NCBI GenBank assembly: GCA_947073545.1
Contig: CAMTMP010000007.1
Coordinates: 84,059 to 148,058, forward strand
Direction of reading: 5' to 3'
DNA length: 64,000 nt
From: an uncultured bacterium
Lineage (GTDB): Bacteria; Bacillota; Clostridia; Lachnospirales; Lachnospiraceae
Below, piece by piece: positions 53,698 to 63,162 of this stretch. Made by a program: the position numbers and the translations under genes. The notes under the pieces were generated by a model, which saw only the letters and a program-made list of their open reading frames with translations, had not been told where the DNA came from and did no database searches. Positions within the stretch are counted from its first letter, which is position 1; every line of letters begins with the position of its first letter.

Positions 53698-54606
53698 TCA
53701 GCCTTTTACCGCGCCTGCCATAAACCCTTTTTCAAAATACTTCTGTACGAAGGGATATATAATCAGCATCGGCAGCGCCGCGATAATGATGGATGAAAAC
53801 TTGATCATCTCTGTCATTTTGTTCAGTTCCGCAAACCCGCCCGATATGGTACTCGCCTGACTTGCGCTGGCAGAACTCTTAATCAGTATGTTTCTCAGCA
53901 CAAGCGGCAGAGGCGCCTTATTCGGGGACGGCAGATAAATCATGGATGTAAACCAGTCGTTCCAGTACGCCACCATACTGAACACCACCATAACCGCCAT
54001 AATGGAGCGGCTTAAAGGCACCACAATCTTAATGAATGTCGTCCATTTGGAGGCCCCGTCGATATTGGCCGCCTCGATCATCTCCTTCGGAATGCTGTTC
54101 TCAAAGAAGTTCCTCACAATGATCAAATTGCCGACCGCCACACCGCCCGGAAGGAAGAGCGCCCACATGCTGTTGATCAGCCCTGTCTCCTTCACGACCA
54201 GATAGGTGGGAACCATACCGCCGCCAAAATACATTGTAATGATAAAAAAGATACTGAAAAATTTCCGTCCAGGCAAATCCTTCACACTTAAGGGGTATGC
54301 CGCCAGATAAAGCATAACCACAGAGAACACCGTACCGATGATCGTATACTTAAAACTGTTAAAGAGTCCAAGCAGGATACCGGGGTCGGCAAACACCGAT
54401 TTGTAACCGTCCAATGTAAACTGACTCGGCAGAAGAAACGTCTTTCCCGCATACACATCGTAAGGGTTGGACACAGAGGCAATCAGCACATAATAGAGCG
54501 GATAAGCTACAATCAACAGAATTATGCTGCAGATAACCACCAGAATGATATCGCTGCTCTTTTCGGAAAGTCCTGTCAGCTTTCCCGATTTTGTGTTTTT
54601 TCTCAT
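53698..54606 (-). CDS. Sugar ABC permease (LplC-like)
   Basis: A 302-residue permease with six membrane helices and the EAA loop EMIEAANIDGASKWTTFIKIVVPLS; the C-terminal VQKYFEKGFMAGAVKG is characteristic of LplC/YtcP and related oligosaccharide permeases. RBS GGAGG six bases upstream. It lies 10 nt after the partner permease gene. Confidence 0.92.
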   Translation of the reverse strand: MRKNTKSGKLTGLSEKSSDIILVVICSIILLIVAYPLYYVLIASVSNPYDVYAGKTFLLPSQFTLDGYKSVFADPGILLGLFNSFKYTIIGTVFSVVMLYLAAYPLSVKDLPGRKFFSIFFIITMYFGGGMVPTYLVVKETGLINSMWALFLPGGVAVGNLIIVRNFFENSIPKEMIEAANIDGASKWTTFIKIVVPLSRSIMAVMVVFSMVAYWNDWFTSMIYLPSPNKAPLPLVLRNILIKSSASASQASTISGGFAELNKMTEMIKFSSIIIAALPMLIIYPFVQKYFEKGFMAGAVKG

Positions 54607-54616
54607 ACCGCACCTC

Positions 54617-55546
54617 CTATATAAAACTCGTGTCTTCCGATATCCGCTTTGCCGCCTTATTTACCGCAATCAGCAGAATAATATTGATTACCGTATTAAA
54701 TAACCCTACCGCCGTTGAATAACTGTACTTGGCTCGTTCAATACCCTGTTGATAAACATAAACTGCTATGACGTCACTGGCTGCTTTGTTCAAGTCTGTC
54801 TGTAGGAGCCATACCTTTTCAAAACCTACGTTCATCAGACCGCCAACACTCATAATCAAGTTCAAAACCATAATAGGCGCTAACTCCGGTATGTCGATAT
54901 GAATGATCCGCTGGAACAAAGACGCGCCGTCCACTTTCGCCGCCTCATAGAGCGATGTATCTACATTTGCCAGCGTTGCCATGTAAACGATAATGCCCCA
55001 TCCTGCATCCTGCCATATTCCCGACGCAATATAGATCGTGCGGAACGCGGAAGACTCTGTCAGGAAATCTATGGACGTTCCCGCAATCAGGTTAATCAGA
55101 CCACCCGAAGGACTTAAGAAGATTCGAATCATACCGCAGATGACCATTGTTGAAATAAAGTGCGGTGCGTAGAGCACCGTCTGGGTAATCCTCTTAAAAC
55201 GGTGGAACCGCATCTGATTCATCATCAGGGCAAGAATAATCGGAATCGGAAATCCCCACAATAAGCTGTAAAAACTCAGTAATATCGTGTTCTTCATCAT
55301 CCGCCAAAAAGTTGGCGCACTGAAAAACCGGAAAAACCACTCAAGACCGACCCACTCACTTCCCGCAAATCCTTTGCTTGCCTTATAATCCCTGAATGCA
55401 ATCTGGATGCCGTACATCGGTATGTACTTATATACAATGGTCAGTACCACCGGCACCAGAAGCATCGCATACAACTGCCAGTTATCCTTCAACCGCCTTT
55501 TCAGCGATTTGCCGCCTGTTTGAGGCGCCGCCTTTGTTCTACTCAT
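54617..55546 (-). CDS. Sugar ABC permease (LplB-like)
   Basis: A 309-residue permease with six helices, an N-terminal LYAMLLVPVVLTIVYKYIPMYG signature and the EAA loop SLYEAAKVDGASLFQRIIHIDIPEL. It is the first gene of the importer operon, preceded by LacI-type operators. RBS AGGAGGG lies 11 bases before the start. Confidence 0.92.
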   Translation of the reverse strand: MSRTKAAPQTGGKSLKRRLKDNWQLYAMLLVPVVLTIVYKYIPMYGIQIAFRDYKASKGFAGSEWVGLEWFFRFFSAPTFWRMMKNTILLSFYSLLWGFPIPIILALMMNQMRFHRFKRITQTVLYAPHFISTMVICGMIRIFLSPSGGLINLIAGTSIDFLTESSAFRTIYIASGIWQDAGWGIIVYMATLANVDTSLYEAAKVDGASLFQRIIHIDIPELAPIMVLNLIMSVGGLMNVGFEKVWLLQTDLNKAASDVIAVYVYQQGIERAKYSYSTAVGLFNTVINIILLIAVNKAAKRISEDTSFI

Positions 55547-55596
55547 TTGCCGTCTCCCTCCTGATTCTATCCCTCACCATTTTGAATTGTAACAAC

Positions 55597-55610
55597 CGTT
55601 TCGTGAAACG
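55597..55610. promoter_or_regulatory. LacI-family operator 1, upstream of the importer operon
   Basis: The palindrome CGTTTCGTGAAACG lies ~50 bp before the LplB-like start. It is downstream of a possible promoter TTGACG-N18-TAATAT on the minus strand (55629-55658), a position suited to repression. Confidence 0.65.
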
Positions 55611-55754
55611 TTATTTCCGTGTAATTGCATATTAGCATTATATATCTCTTTTCGTCAACATAGATTGCAGATTTTCTTTCTTTTTATTGCCATATTTTCT
55701 GTTTTTCACGAATTTTCTGTTCTACTTTTGCAATATATGCACATATATATTATA

Positions 55755-55766
55755 TGTAACGTTTCA
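55755..55766. promoter_or_regulatory. LacI-family operator 2, upstream of the regulator gene
   Basis: TGTAACGTTTCA, an imperfect palindrome with the central CG typical of LacI-family sites, set in an AT-rich stretch flanked by TATATG and CATATA. It lies ~200 bp before the regulator start and may mediate autoregulation. The remainder of 55547-55967 is AT-rich with no gene. Confidence 0.55.
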
Positions 55767-55967
55767 TATATATACTTTTTTCTGCTTTACAAACTGCCCC
55801 TATGTCTTTATAATGTTTGTGATAAGACAGGAAATATAAAAAGCAGAGGGAAATGCACTGTGTTTCTGCGTGAATTGTGCTATAATTTCACGGGATTTCA
55901 CGATCCGTTTCATTCCTCATTTTATATGTTTCAAATGATGAACCGGAAGCACAAAGGAGCGCCTGAT

Positions 55968-56978
55968 ATGAAAAAAGAATGTTCAACTCCAACCATGAAG
56001 GATGTCGCAAAAGAAGCCGGCGTTGCGCTCGGTACGGTATCCAAAGTCGTAAACGGCCTTCCTGTGGGGGAATCCTATCGCATCCGTGTGGAGACCGCTA
56101 TCCAAAAACTGAACTACCAGGTCAACAGCTATGCGCAGGGTCTTAAGGCGAGCAAAACCTACACCGTTGCCCTCTTAATCCCCAACACCTTCGATCCGTT
56201 TTTTGCTTCCCTCACTTATTACATTAATGTTGCGCTTATGAAAAAAAGATATCGTATGCTTTTGTGCGCCACCGATTACGATCCCCGGCTGGAACAGGAA
56301 TATGTGACAATGGCGCAGCAAAATAAAGTGGACGGAATTATCGGCCTTACCTACAATCCCGATCTCATTGTGGACGAAAACACTCCCTTTGTCGCCATCG
56401 ACCGCTCCATGGGCTCCAAAATTCCCTGCGTCGCCTGCGATAATTTCGCCGGAGGCCAGCTCGCCGCCGAAAAACTGGCCAGTCTCGGCTGCAGGCACGT
56501 TGCCTTTTTACGAAACGGATCTACCCTAGACAATGAACCCAACAAGCGAAAAGCCGGTTTTGAGACCGGCTGTCTTTCCCGCGGCCTCACTTATGAGATG
56601 AAAATTTTAAATGATGGGGATTCTATCGAAGAATTTGAATATTTTATATCAGAACATATACTCGAAGGGCACTTATCCTTTGACGGCATTTTCTGTGTAA
56701 CCGACCGCCTCGCCTGCCATGTGCTTGGTATGCTGCAAAAGCTCGGGATACGCGTGCCGGAAGATGTGCAGCTTATCGGCTTTGACGGAATACGGGCTTT
56801 TGGAAACATGGATTACCTCTGTTCGACCATTGTCCAGCCCGTTCCCGACATGGCGGAAATGTGTGTAGATCTCCTTCTGCGCGAAAATACGATGGCAAAA
56901 CCGCCATTGGTCTGCCTGCCTGTCACTTTTGCACAGGGAGGAACGACTACAGAGGAATGCACACACACGGATCAATAG
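55968..56978 (+). CDS. LacI-family transcriptional regulator
   Basis: A 336-residue regulator. The start ATG at 55968 (AAAGGAG upstream) is preferred over the much longer upstream frame, which has no RBS and runs through the promoter region. Helix-turn-helix TMKDVAKEAGVALGTVSKVVNG (~8-30), hinge region NSYAQGLKASKTYTVALLIP, then a periplasmic-binding-protein-like effector domain ending VQLIGFDGIRAFGNMDYLCSTIVQP. It is divergent from the importer and GH32 genes and probably represses them until a sugar binds. Confidence 0.92.
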   Translation: MKKECSTPTMKDVAKEAGVALGTVSKVVNGLPVGESYRIRVETAIQKLNYQVNSYAQGLKASKTYTVALLIPNTFDPFFASLTYYINVALMKKRYRMLLCATDYDPRLEQEYVTMAQQNKVDGIIGLTYNPDLIVDENTPFVAIDRSMGSKIPCVACDNFAGGQLAAEKLASLGCRHVAFLRNGSTLDNEPNKRKAGFETGCLSRGLTYEMKILNDGDSIEEFEYFISEHILEGHLSFDGIFCVTDRLACHVLGMLQKLGIRVPEDVQLIGFDGIRAFGNMDYLCSTIVQPVPDMAEMCVDLLLRENTMAKPPLVCLPVTFAQGGTTTEECTHTDQ

Positions 56979-57039
56979 CTCTGATGATATAAACGTTTCC
57001 AGAGGACTGAAATTGTCAAAGATACGCACTCTTACAATT

Positions 57040-57320
57040 TCAGTCGACCTGAATATCGCTGTCCAGCTTTTCCGGCATCTTTCGGAAATCCTGCCTGTCC
57101 ATTTTCATTCCTACTATACTGCCGTAACGTGTTGGAATCACCGCTTTCGGCTTTAGCTGCGCGATATACTCCGCCGCTTGTTTCCAGTCCATCGTGTAGA
57201 ATCCCCAATCGGAATCATCGCCACGTCACAGCACACCTTCCCGATGTCTTCCATCACATCCGCATCACCGGACACATAGTATCGAACATCATCCAGCGTC
57301 ACCGCATATCCCTGCTCCTT
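57040..57320 (-). pseudogene. Remnant of a metallo-beta-lactamase-fold hydrolase
   Basis: Translation of the minus strand gives VTLDDVRYYVSGDADVMEDI... DVAMIPIG, then after a one-base loss in a G run (about 57200), FYTMDWKQAAEYIAQLKPKAVIP... YGSIVGMKMDRQDF to a stop at 57040. This is the C-terminal half of an MBL-fold metal hydrolase. The N-terminal half is missing, and the IPTHYG metal-binding His has become Arg (IPTRYG). It is decayed and not expected to work. The rest of 56979-57378 holds only the glgB terminator. Confidence 0.75.
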
Positions 57321-57344
57321 TTTTCTTTTTCATATCTATAAAAA

Positions 57345-57371
57345 ACGGACGCCGGTTACCCGGACGTCCGT
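57345..57371 (-). terminator. Intrinsic terminator of glgB
   Basis: On the minus strand ACGGACG and CCGG pair with CCGG and CGTCCGT (one bulged base), followed directly by six or seven T. It lies eight bases after the glgB stop codon. Confidence 0.85.
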
Positions 57372-57378
57372 CTCAGCA

Positions 57379-59358
57379 CTAAAATACAAATATGGCAGCC
57401 GTATACGGCGGCAGGTCAAAGGAAATACTGTAATCTTTAAAATTGCAGGGTTCTTTCACCGCTGCGATTTCCGCAGGAATCACATTCCCGTTTCCGCCAA
57501 ACCGCTTATCGTCACTGTTTAAAAGCAGCTTATACTTTTTCTTCTTAGGCACCCCGACCTTGTAATTCTCCCATTTCATAGGGGTCATGTTGAGTACGAA
57601 CATGATATTGTTCTTGCCGGTTTTGTCCTTGCGGTAAAAGCTGTATGTACTGCGGTCCGCATCGTCGGCGTTCAGCCACTCGAAGCCCGCCCAGTCATTA
57701 TCAATCGTATACAAAGCAGGATACTTTCGGTACAGGGCAAGCAGCTCCTTCACATACTCGTGCATACCCTTATTCTGCTCTTCGCCAAGCAGATTCCAGT
57801 CTAACTCTCTCGCCTCACTCCACTCTCTCTCCTGGCCGAAATCCTGTCCCATAAAGAGCAGCTTCTTGCCGGAATGCCCCATCATATAGCCGTAACCCAC
57901 GCGCAGATTCGCGTATTTATCCACGGGATAACCGGGCATCTTGTTTACCATGGAACATTTCAAGTGCACCACCTCATCGTGGGAGAGAGGCAGAATGTAG
58001 TTTTCGCTGTTGTTATAGCTCATGGCGAAGGTCATGGCATAGTGGTTATTCTTGCGAAAATAAGGATCGAGCTTCATATATTCGCAGAAGTCGTGCATCC
58101 ATCCCATATTCCACTTAAAACTAAAGCCAAGTCCGTCCTCTTCCACCTTGCCAGTCACCTTCGGCCACGCCGTAGATTCCTCCGCAATGGTAAGAAAACC
58201 GGGATATGCGCCGTGTACCACAGAATTTAAGTGCTTAAAGAACTCAATCGCATCCAAATTTTCTCTGCCGCCATACTTATTCGGCACCCACTGGCCTTCC
58301 TGTTTACTGTAATCCAGATAAAGCATGGACGCCACAGCGTCGATCCGAATGCCGTCGATATGGTACTCTCTGATCCAGTAGAGAACATTCGCAATCAGGA
58401 AATTCCTGACTTCATTCTTTGCATAGTTAAAAATTTTCGTACCCCAGTCAGGATGCTCGCCGATCCTCGGATCGGGATGCTCGAAAATGCACTGTCCGTC
58501 AAAGCAGCCAAGCCCGTGCGCGTCAGTCGCAAAATGCGCCGGAACCCAGTCCAGAATAACACCAATCTTATTTTTATGAAGCTTATTGATCAAATACATG
58601 AAGTCGGACGGATCACCGTGTCTGGAGGTGGGCGCATAGTAACCGGTCACCTGATAGCCCCATGAACCGTCAAAGGGATATTCCGCAATCCCCATAAGCT
58701 CTATGTGGGTATAATGCATCTCCTTCAGATACTCCACGATCCTGTCCGCAAACTCGCGGTAGTTATAAAATCCTTCCTCCGTGCCGTCAGGATGTTTCAT
58801 CCAAGAACCGATATGGCACTCGTAAATCGCCATAGGCTCCTGATTATAGTCCTTGCCTTCTCTGTCGGCCATCCATGTGCTGTCCGACCACTTAAATTTG
58901 CTGATATCATACGTTTTTGACGCATTGCCCGGGCGCATCTCCGCATAATTTGCGAAGGGATCTGCCTTATAAAGCTTCTCGCCCGCCGGCGTCCGCACCA
59001 AATACTTGTAAAGCTCATTCTCGCCCACATCCGGAATAAAAAGCTTATAGATCCCGCCAGGACCCAGCTTCTCCATCTCATGCTTTTCCTCATCCCAGCC
59101 GTTAAAGGTACCGATCACATGAACGCTGGCGGCATTGGGCGCCCACACCGCGAAGAACATACCCTTCACGCCATTTTCCACAGAAGGATGTGCTCCCAGC
59201 TTTTTGTAGATATCATAATGTGTTCCCTGCGCGAACACATACTGGTCAGCCTCGGAGATAAATACCTCCTCTGCCGTCTGTCTCTCTGCCTTTTTTGGCG
59301 CCGCCTTCTCCTGTTTTTTCTGCACTCCGGACGACTTAGCCGCTTTCTTTACTGCCAT
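57379..59358 (-). CDS. glgB: 1,4-alpha-glucan (glycogen) branching enzyme
   Basis: A 659-residue GH13 enzyme that makes alpha-1,6 branches in glycogen. After a Lys/Ala-rich extension (~1-30) comes the CBM48 domain (FAVWAPNAASVHVIGTFNGWD), then the catalytic barrel: DWVPAHFATD, GIRIDAVASMLYLDY with the nucleophile Asp, LTIAEESTAWP with the acid/base Glu and LPLSHDEVVH with the stabilising Asp. The C-terminal beta domain ends FDLPPYTAAIFVF. No other glg genes are adjacent. The charged N-terminal extension is unusual but does not touch the catalytic motifs. A strong terminator follows. Confidence 0.95.
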   Translation of the reverse strand: MAVKKAAKSSGVQKKQEKAAPKKAERQTAEEVFISEADQYVFAQGTHYDIYKKLGAHPSVENGVKGMFFAVWAPNAASVHVIGTFNGWDEEKHEMEKLGPGGIYKLFIPDVGENELYKYLVRTPAGEKLYKADPFANYAEMRPGNASKTYDISKFKWSDSTWMADREGKDYNQEPMAIYECHIGSWMKHPDGTEEGFYNYREFADRIVEYLKEMHYTHIELMGIAEYPFDGSWGYQVTGYYAPTSRHGDPSDFMYLINKLHKNKIGVILDWVPAHFATDAHGLGCFDGQCIFEHPDPRIGEHPDWGTKIFNYAKNEVRNFLIANVLYWIREYHIDGIRIDAVASMLYLDYSKQEGQWVPNKYGGRENLDAIEFFKHLNSVVHGAYPGFLTIAEESTAWPKVTGKVEEDGLGFSFKWNMGWMHDFCEYMKLDPYFRKNNHYAMTFAMSYNNSENYILPLSHDEVVHLKCSMVNKMPGYPVDKYANLRVGYGYMMGHSGKKLLFMGQDFGQEREWSEARELDWNLLGEEQNKGMHEYVKELLALYRKYPALYTIDNDWAGFEWLNADDADRSTYSFYRKDKTGKNNIMFVLNMTPMKWENYKVGVPKKKKYKLLLNSDDKRFGGNGNVIPAEIAAVKEPCNFKDYSISFDLPPYTAAIFVF

Positions 59359-59415
59359 AACCTAACCCCCTGTTTTATAATACATTAAGAGTTCATGATA
59401 AGCTGCCTTCTCTTA

Positions 59416-62022
59416 CTAATGCATGAAGTCCTTCTCACGCAGTATAATCATGTCCTCTTCATCATACCTCTTTGCAAGCAAAATATCCATAAAATGTTTC
59501 GGTGTTTTTTTGTTGGCGTACTCGATCGCCTCATCCACCAGATCCCTCACCTCGGCAAGCGTCACCTCGTGGTCGCTCGTCTGCCTGTCGGCAATCCGTG
59601 TATGAAGAGCCAAGATGCCGAACTCATCAATAGAATACTCCATATCCTCCGCATACTGCTTCGCATAGGCCACCAGCGCCTCATTATCGAGAGGCTCTAT
59701 ATCCACTCTCAGGTTAAAGATATCTTTGAGGGCGCTGTTTTTTGAAAGCAGCTCGTTCACTTCCGTCTTGCCGCCTACAATCAACGCCAGAAGGCCCATA
59801 TTTTCCTTCTCAAGCGCTTTCACCATGGACGCCACGGTAGCCGCTTTCAGTTTGGCGGCTTCCACTATAATCAGCGCACCGCCGTCCATCTTGGAGAACG
59901 TTGTCTCCACATCTTTTTTATTCAGGACATGGCCCTCAATCTTCGCCACTTTTCCGGAAAAATTGCTGTCATTGTACTGCATTTCCCGGATCAGCGCTTT
60001 CGCCAGAGAAATGGTGGTGGATTCCTCCTCACCCGTAATGACGATATTCCCCGTGCAAGATGCCAGACTCATATTATCCAGCACATGAATCAGCTGTTTC
60101 TTTGATTTGCGCTGATGCACATATTTTCCGAACAACTCCTGCTCCTCTGGGCTGAGTTCTCTGTCTCTTGCTGTCTCTCCCCCGGGCTCGTTCTCTTCCG
60201 GCTCTCTTGCTGCGGCCGTCTCTCTTACCGGTTTCTCCGCAGGCTTCTTCACGGCTTTCTCTGAAACCTCCGCGTCCTCCAAAGCGTCTGTCTCTTCCGG
60301 CTCCCAAGCTGTCTCCTGCTCCTCCTCCCGAACCGGAGGCGCCGTCTTTTTAGGAGGCTCTTTTTCATCCGGCATATCCTCGGGGAAAACTACCTTTCTC
60401 ACATGGGGATTTTTGCCGGATTCCTTCATAATCGCCGCCATAAAGGCCTTCTCCAGCTCTTCTAACAGGCCGTTTTTCGTAGCCTCGTCGAAGCTCGCAA
60501 ACAGGCTGCCTGTCTGCGCCATAATATGCTGGCGGACGTCCTCCATCCGCTTCTCCTGATTGTTCTTTTTCAGCTGTTCCCACTCAGCCATAATATCGTC
60601 GATGCTGAGCTGCCCGGTGATCTGCTTCTCCACCTTCTCCGCGTCCGGCAGTACAAAGCTAATCTGTCCGTCGTATTCCTGCGCCAGATATTTATCGTAT
60701 TCCGTAGACTTAGAAGCTGCCAACGCCTGCTCCCTGAGCGCTCTGGCCTGCAGTCTCTCAGCCTCTCTCTTCATTTCCTCTATAATTTTCTGCGCGTCAA
60801 AAACTACTGTGTCATCCCGCACAATCTCTTCACTGGCCGCCTGCAGTTCTTCCTCATTTATGGCGTTTACATTGGGTAACTTCGCCGTCTCCTCCAGAAG
60901 CGGCGCGATAATCGCATCGGTGATAGACTCCCGTTCCTTCTGCTCCTGCGGTTTCTCAAACGGGATCGGTTCGTTTTTTACCGGATACTCCGGCTCCTCA
61001 AATATTTCCGCCTCCCCGGACTCATATATCTCCTCCGGCGCAGCCTCTTGCACATCCTCCGAAAAGTCCGCGGTCTCCTCAAACTCTCCCATGTCCTCTG
61101 ACATGTCCGCCTCATCCTGCGGCTCCTGTGCGCCGTAGAGAACATCCTCCCCGTCGTCTAACACTTCTTTCATGCTCTCCGCCAGAGCCATCTGCAGATT
61201 GATCGTATTGTACTGCCCCACATCCACGGTTTTGACTTCCGGCAGTTCTGTGGTGGGCGCCGCCAGCACCTCTTCCTCTTCCCCGTCGATATCCGGCTGC
61301 CCGTGGCTGATCTCCTCCGCCACCTGCGTATCCCCGGAAATCTCGTCCGGCAAGTCCTCCTCTTCCGGCTCCTCCTCCACGTTGTCCACGTCTTCTCCCG
61401 CGCTTCTTCCCTCTATGTAAGCGTCGTACTTTTCCTGCTGCTCGGGGCTTAACGGCTGATGCAGCGCCTTTAACTCCAACGCCTTAATCACATACCGCCC
61501 CTCGCCGAACCAGAGGAACATTTCGTCACATTCCTCCACGCACTTCGTGGTAAGGCCGATGCGGTGATAGAGATAAGCCAGCTCATATACCCACTTTTCT
61601 CTCGGCTCCCGCTTCTTAAACTCTTCCAGAATCGCTATCCGCTCTTCTATGCTGACGTCCAGCGCCTCGTAAAGCCGGTATTGCAAAACATAGCGCCCCG
61701 TATCTCTCGGCGCGATCTGCACAAATTCCTTATAATATTCGCTTGCCTGATCAAACTCTCCCATCTTGATGCAAAGCTCGCACAGAGAATAGATAATCAG
61801 CCTGCCCGTAGGGTGCTTTTCATAAGCCATCAGAAGAATGTCCTTGCTCTCCTGATACCGCCTGTTAATCTTATACAGATCGCTGATCGTACACAGCATC
61901 ATAACGCCCCTGACTCTGCGCCAGTCGATTTTGTCCGCGATCTTTACCGCTTCCGCGTACTCTCCCTCTGCTATCAGCGCCTTGATCTCGTCCGCGCTGG
62001 CTTTGTATTCAAACTTATCCAA
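59416..62022 (-). CDS. TPR protein with a degenerate AAA-type C-terminal domain
   Basis: An 868-residue protein if started at the TTG at 62022, chosen because GAGGTGG lies at proper spacing and MDKFEYKASADEIKALI is a natural start; upstream sequence in this frame lacks support. Residues ~1-220 are TPR-like helices (YAEAVKIADKIDWRRVRG; PTGRLIIYSLCELCIKMGEFDQASEYY). Residues ~220-600 are acidic low-complexity plus coiled coil (KIIEEMKREAERLQARALREQA). The last ~220 residues resemble a CbbX/SpoVK-type AAA domain, but the P-loop reads ITGEEESTT instead of GxxGxGKT and Walker B reads LIIVEAAKL. It probably cannot hydrolyse ATP and may act as a scaffold. Function unknown. Confidence 0.72.
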   Translation of the reverse strand: MDKFEYKASADEIKALIAEGEYAEAVKIADKIDWRRVRGVMMLCTISDLYKINRRYQESKDILLMAYEKHPTGRLIIYSLCELCIKMGEFDQASEYYKEFVQIAPRDTGRYVLQYRLYEALDVSIEERIAILEEFKKREPREKWVYELAYLYHRIGLTTKCVEECDEMFLWFGEGRYVIKALELKALHQPLSPEQQEKYDAYIEGRSAGEDVDNVEEEPEEEDLPDEISGDTQVAEEISHGQPDIDGEEEEVLAAPTTELPEVKTVDVGQYNTINLQMALAESMKEVLDDGEDVLYGAQEPQDEADMSEDMGEFEETADFSEDVQEAAPEEIYESGEAEIFEEPEYPVKNEPIPFEKPQEQKERESITDAIIAPLLEETAKLPNVNAINEEELQAASEEIVRDDTVVFDAQKIIEEMKREAERLQARALREQALAASKSTEYDKYLAQEYDGQISFVLPDAEKVEKQITGQLSIDDIMAEWEQLKKNNQEKRMEDVRQHIMAQTGSLFASFDEATKNGLLEELEKAFMAAIMKESGKNPHVRKVVFPEDMPDEKEPPKKTAPPVREEEQETAWEPEETDALEDAEVSEKAVKKPAEKPVRETAAAREPEENEPGGETARDRELSPEEQELFGKYVHQRKSKKQLIHVLDNMSLASCTGNIVITGEEESTTISLAKALIREMQYNDSNFSGKVAKIEGHVLNKKDVETTFSKMDGGALIIVEAAKLKAATVASMVKALEKENMGLLALIVGGKTEVNELLSKNSALKDIFNLRVDIEPLDNEALVAYAKQYAEDMEYSIDEFGILALHTRIADRQTSDHEVTLAEVRDLVDEAIEYANKKTPKHFMDILLAKRYDEEDMIILREKDFMH

Positions 62023-62210
62023 GGTACCCACCTCATCAACGTACTTTAACCGTTTTATCCGTCTACACAATGACCCTATTATCTGTTTTAGTTTACCATA
62101 GTCCCCTGTCAATGTAAACAAAATCCGTCGAAAAAAGTACCTTCACTCCCAATATATGGAACTGTTTTGTCAAAATATTCCCTTATCTTGTATTTTTCAG
62201 CATTGTTCAC

Positions 62211-63077
62211 TCACTCCCTCTGGCGCAGAAGACGGTTGGATAATTCTGTAAACCGCTCTAAAGTAAGTGTTTCTCCGCGCACCATTGGCGAAAGTCCCAT
62301 CTCTTCCAACGCCTTTTCCACCTGTCCTCTCGTCACGCCTAAGCCCCCCGCATTGGCAAGGCCATTGACCAGGGTTTTTCGCCGCTGGTTAAACGACGCC
62401 CGGATTACGGCAAACAGGAACGCCTCGTCGGCCGCTTCCACCGGCGGCTTCTCGTATCTTGTCAGCCTCACCACGGTGCTGTCCACGTTGGGACGCGGCA
62501 GAAAACAGGATGCGGGCACCCTTGCAACAATCTCCGGCTTCGCGTAATACTGCACCGCCAGCGACAACGCCCCGTACTCCTTAGAGCCCGGCCCCGTCTG
62601 CATACGGTCCGCCACTTCGCTCTGTACCATGACCGTGATACTCGCAAGCGGCATCCGGCTCTCAAAAAGCGCCATAATAATCGGCGTTGTAATATAATAG
62701 GGCAGATTCGCCACCACTTTCAGAGGCCGTCCGCCGTTTTCCTCCGCCAGCGCAGAAAGATCCACCTTCAGAATATCTTCACATATAACAGTCACATTAT
62801 CATACACAGACAGCGTATCTTCCAGAATCGGAATAAGTCCCCTGTCAATTTCCACGGCGATCACCCGCTCCGCCTCCTCCGCCAGATATTGCGTCATGGT
62901 GCCGATTCCCGGCCCGATCTCCAAAACACAGTCCCCCTTTGTGATCTGCGCTGCCTCCACGATCTTTGCAAGAATGTTGGCGTCAATCAGAAAATTCTGC
63001 CCGTATTTCTTCTGCATACGGAACTGATATTTTCCGAGTATCTCCGACGTTTTCGTAAAATTTCCCAAATCAGCCAT
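62211..63077 (-). CDS. rsmA: 16S rRNA (adenine1518/1519-N6)-dimethyltransferase
   Basis: A 288-residue KsgA/RsmA enzyme. N-terminal FRMQKKYGQNFLIDANIL, SAM-binding motif I VLEIGPGIGTMTQYL, acidic VIAVEID, the catalytic motif IV NLPYYITTP and C-terminal FNQRRKTLVNGL. It dimethylates two adjacent adenines of helix 45 during small-subunit maturation. RBS GGGAGAG upstream of the start at 63077. The neighbouring tatD gene, 85 bp upstream on the same strand, is the usual Firmicutes arrangement. Confidence 0.96.
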   Translation of the reverse strand: MADLGNFTKTSEILGKYQFRMQKKYGQNFLIDANILAKIVEAAQITKGDCVLEIGPGIGTMTQYLAEEAERVIAVEIDRGLIPILEDTLSVYDNVTVICEDILKVDLSALAEENGGRPLKVVANLPYYITTPIIMALFESRMPLASITVMVQSEVADRMQTGPGSKEYGALSLAVQYYAKPEIVARVPASCFLPRPNVDSTVVRLTRYEKPPVEAADEAFLFAVIRASFNQRRKTLVNGLANAGGLGVTRGQVEKALEEMGLSPMVRGETLTLERFTELSNRLLRQRE

Positions 63078-63162
63078 ATAAATTTCTCTCTCCCGGTTTT
63101 CCCGTCATAAGCCATTGTATTGCACTTCCGCGCAAAACCTCAAACAGCCGTCAGTGCATCCC

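Noticed and set aside
55665..55967. A 101-residue N-terminal extension of the LacI-family regulator
   Set aside because: The extension is a hydrophobic translation of an AT-rich promoter region containing an operator; the ATG at 55968 has a good ribosome binding site just before the helix-turn-helix.
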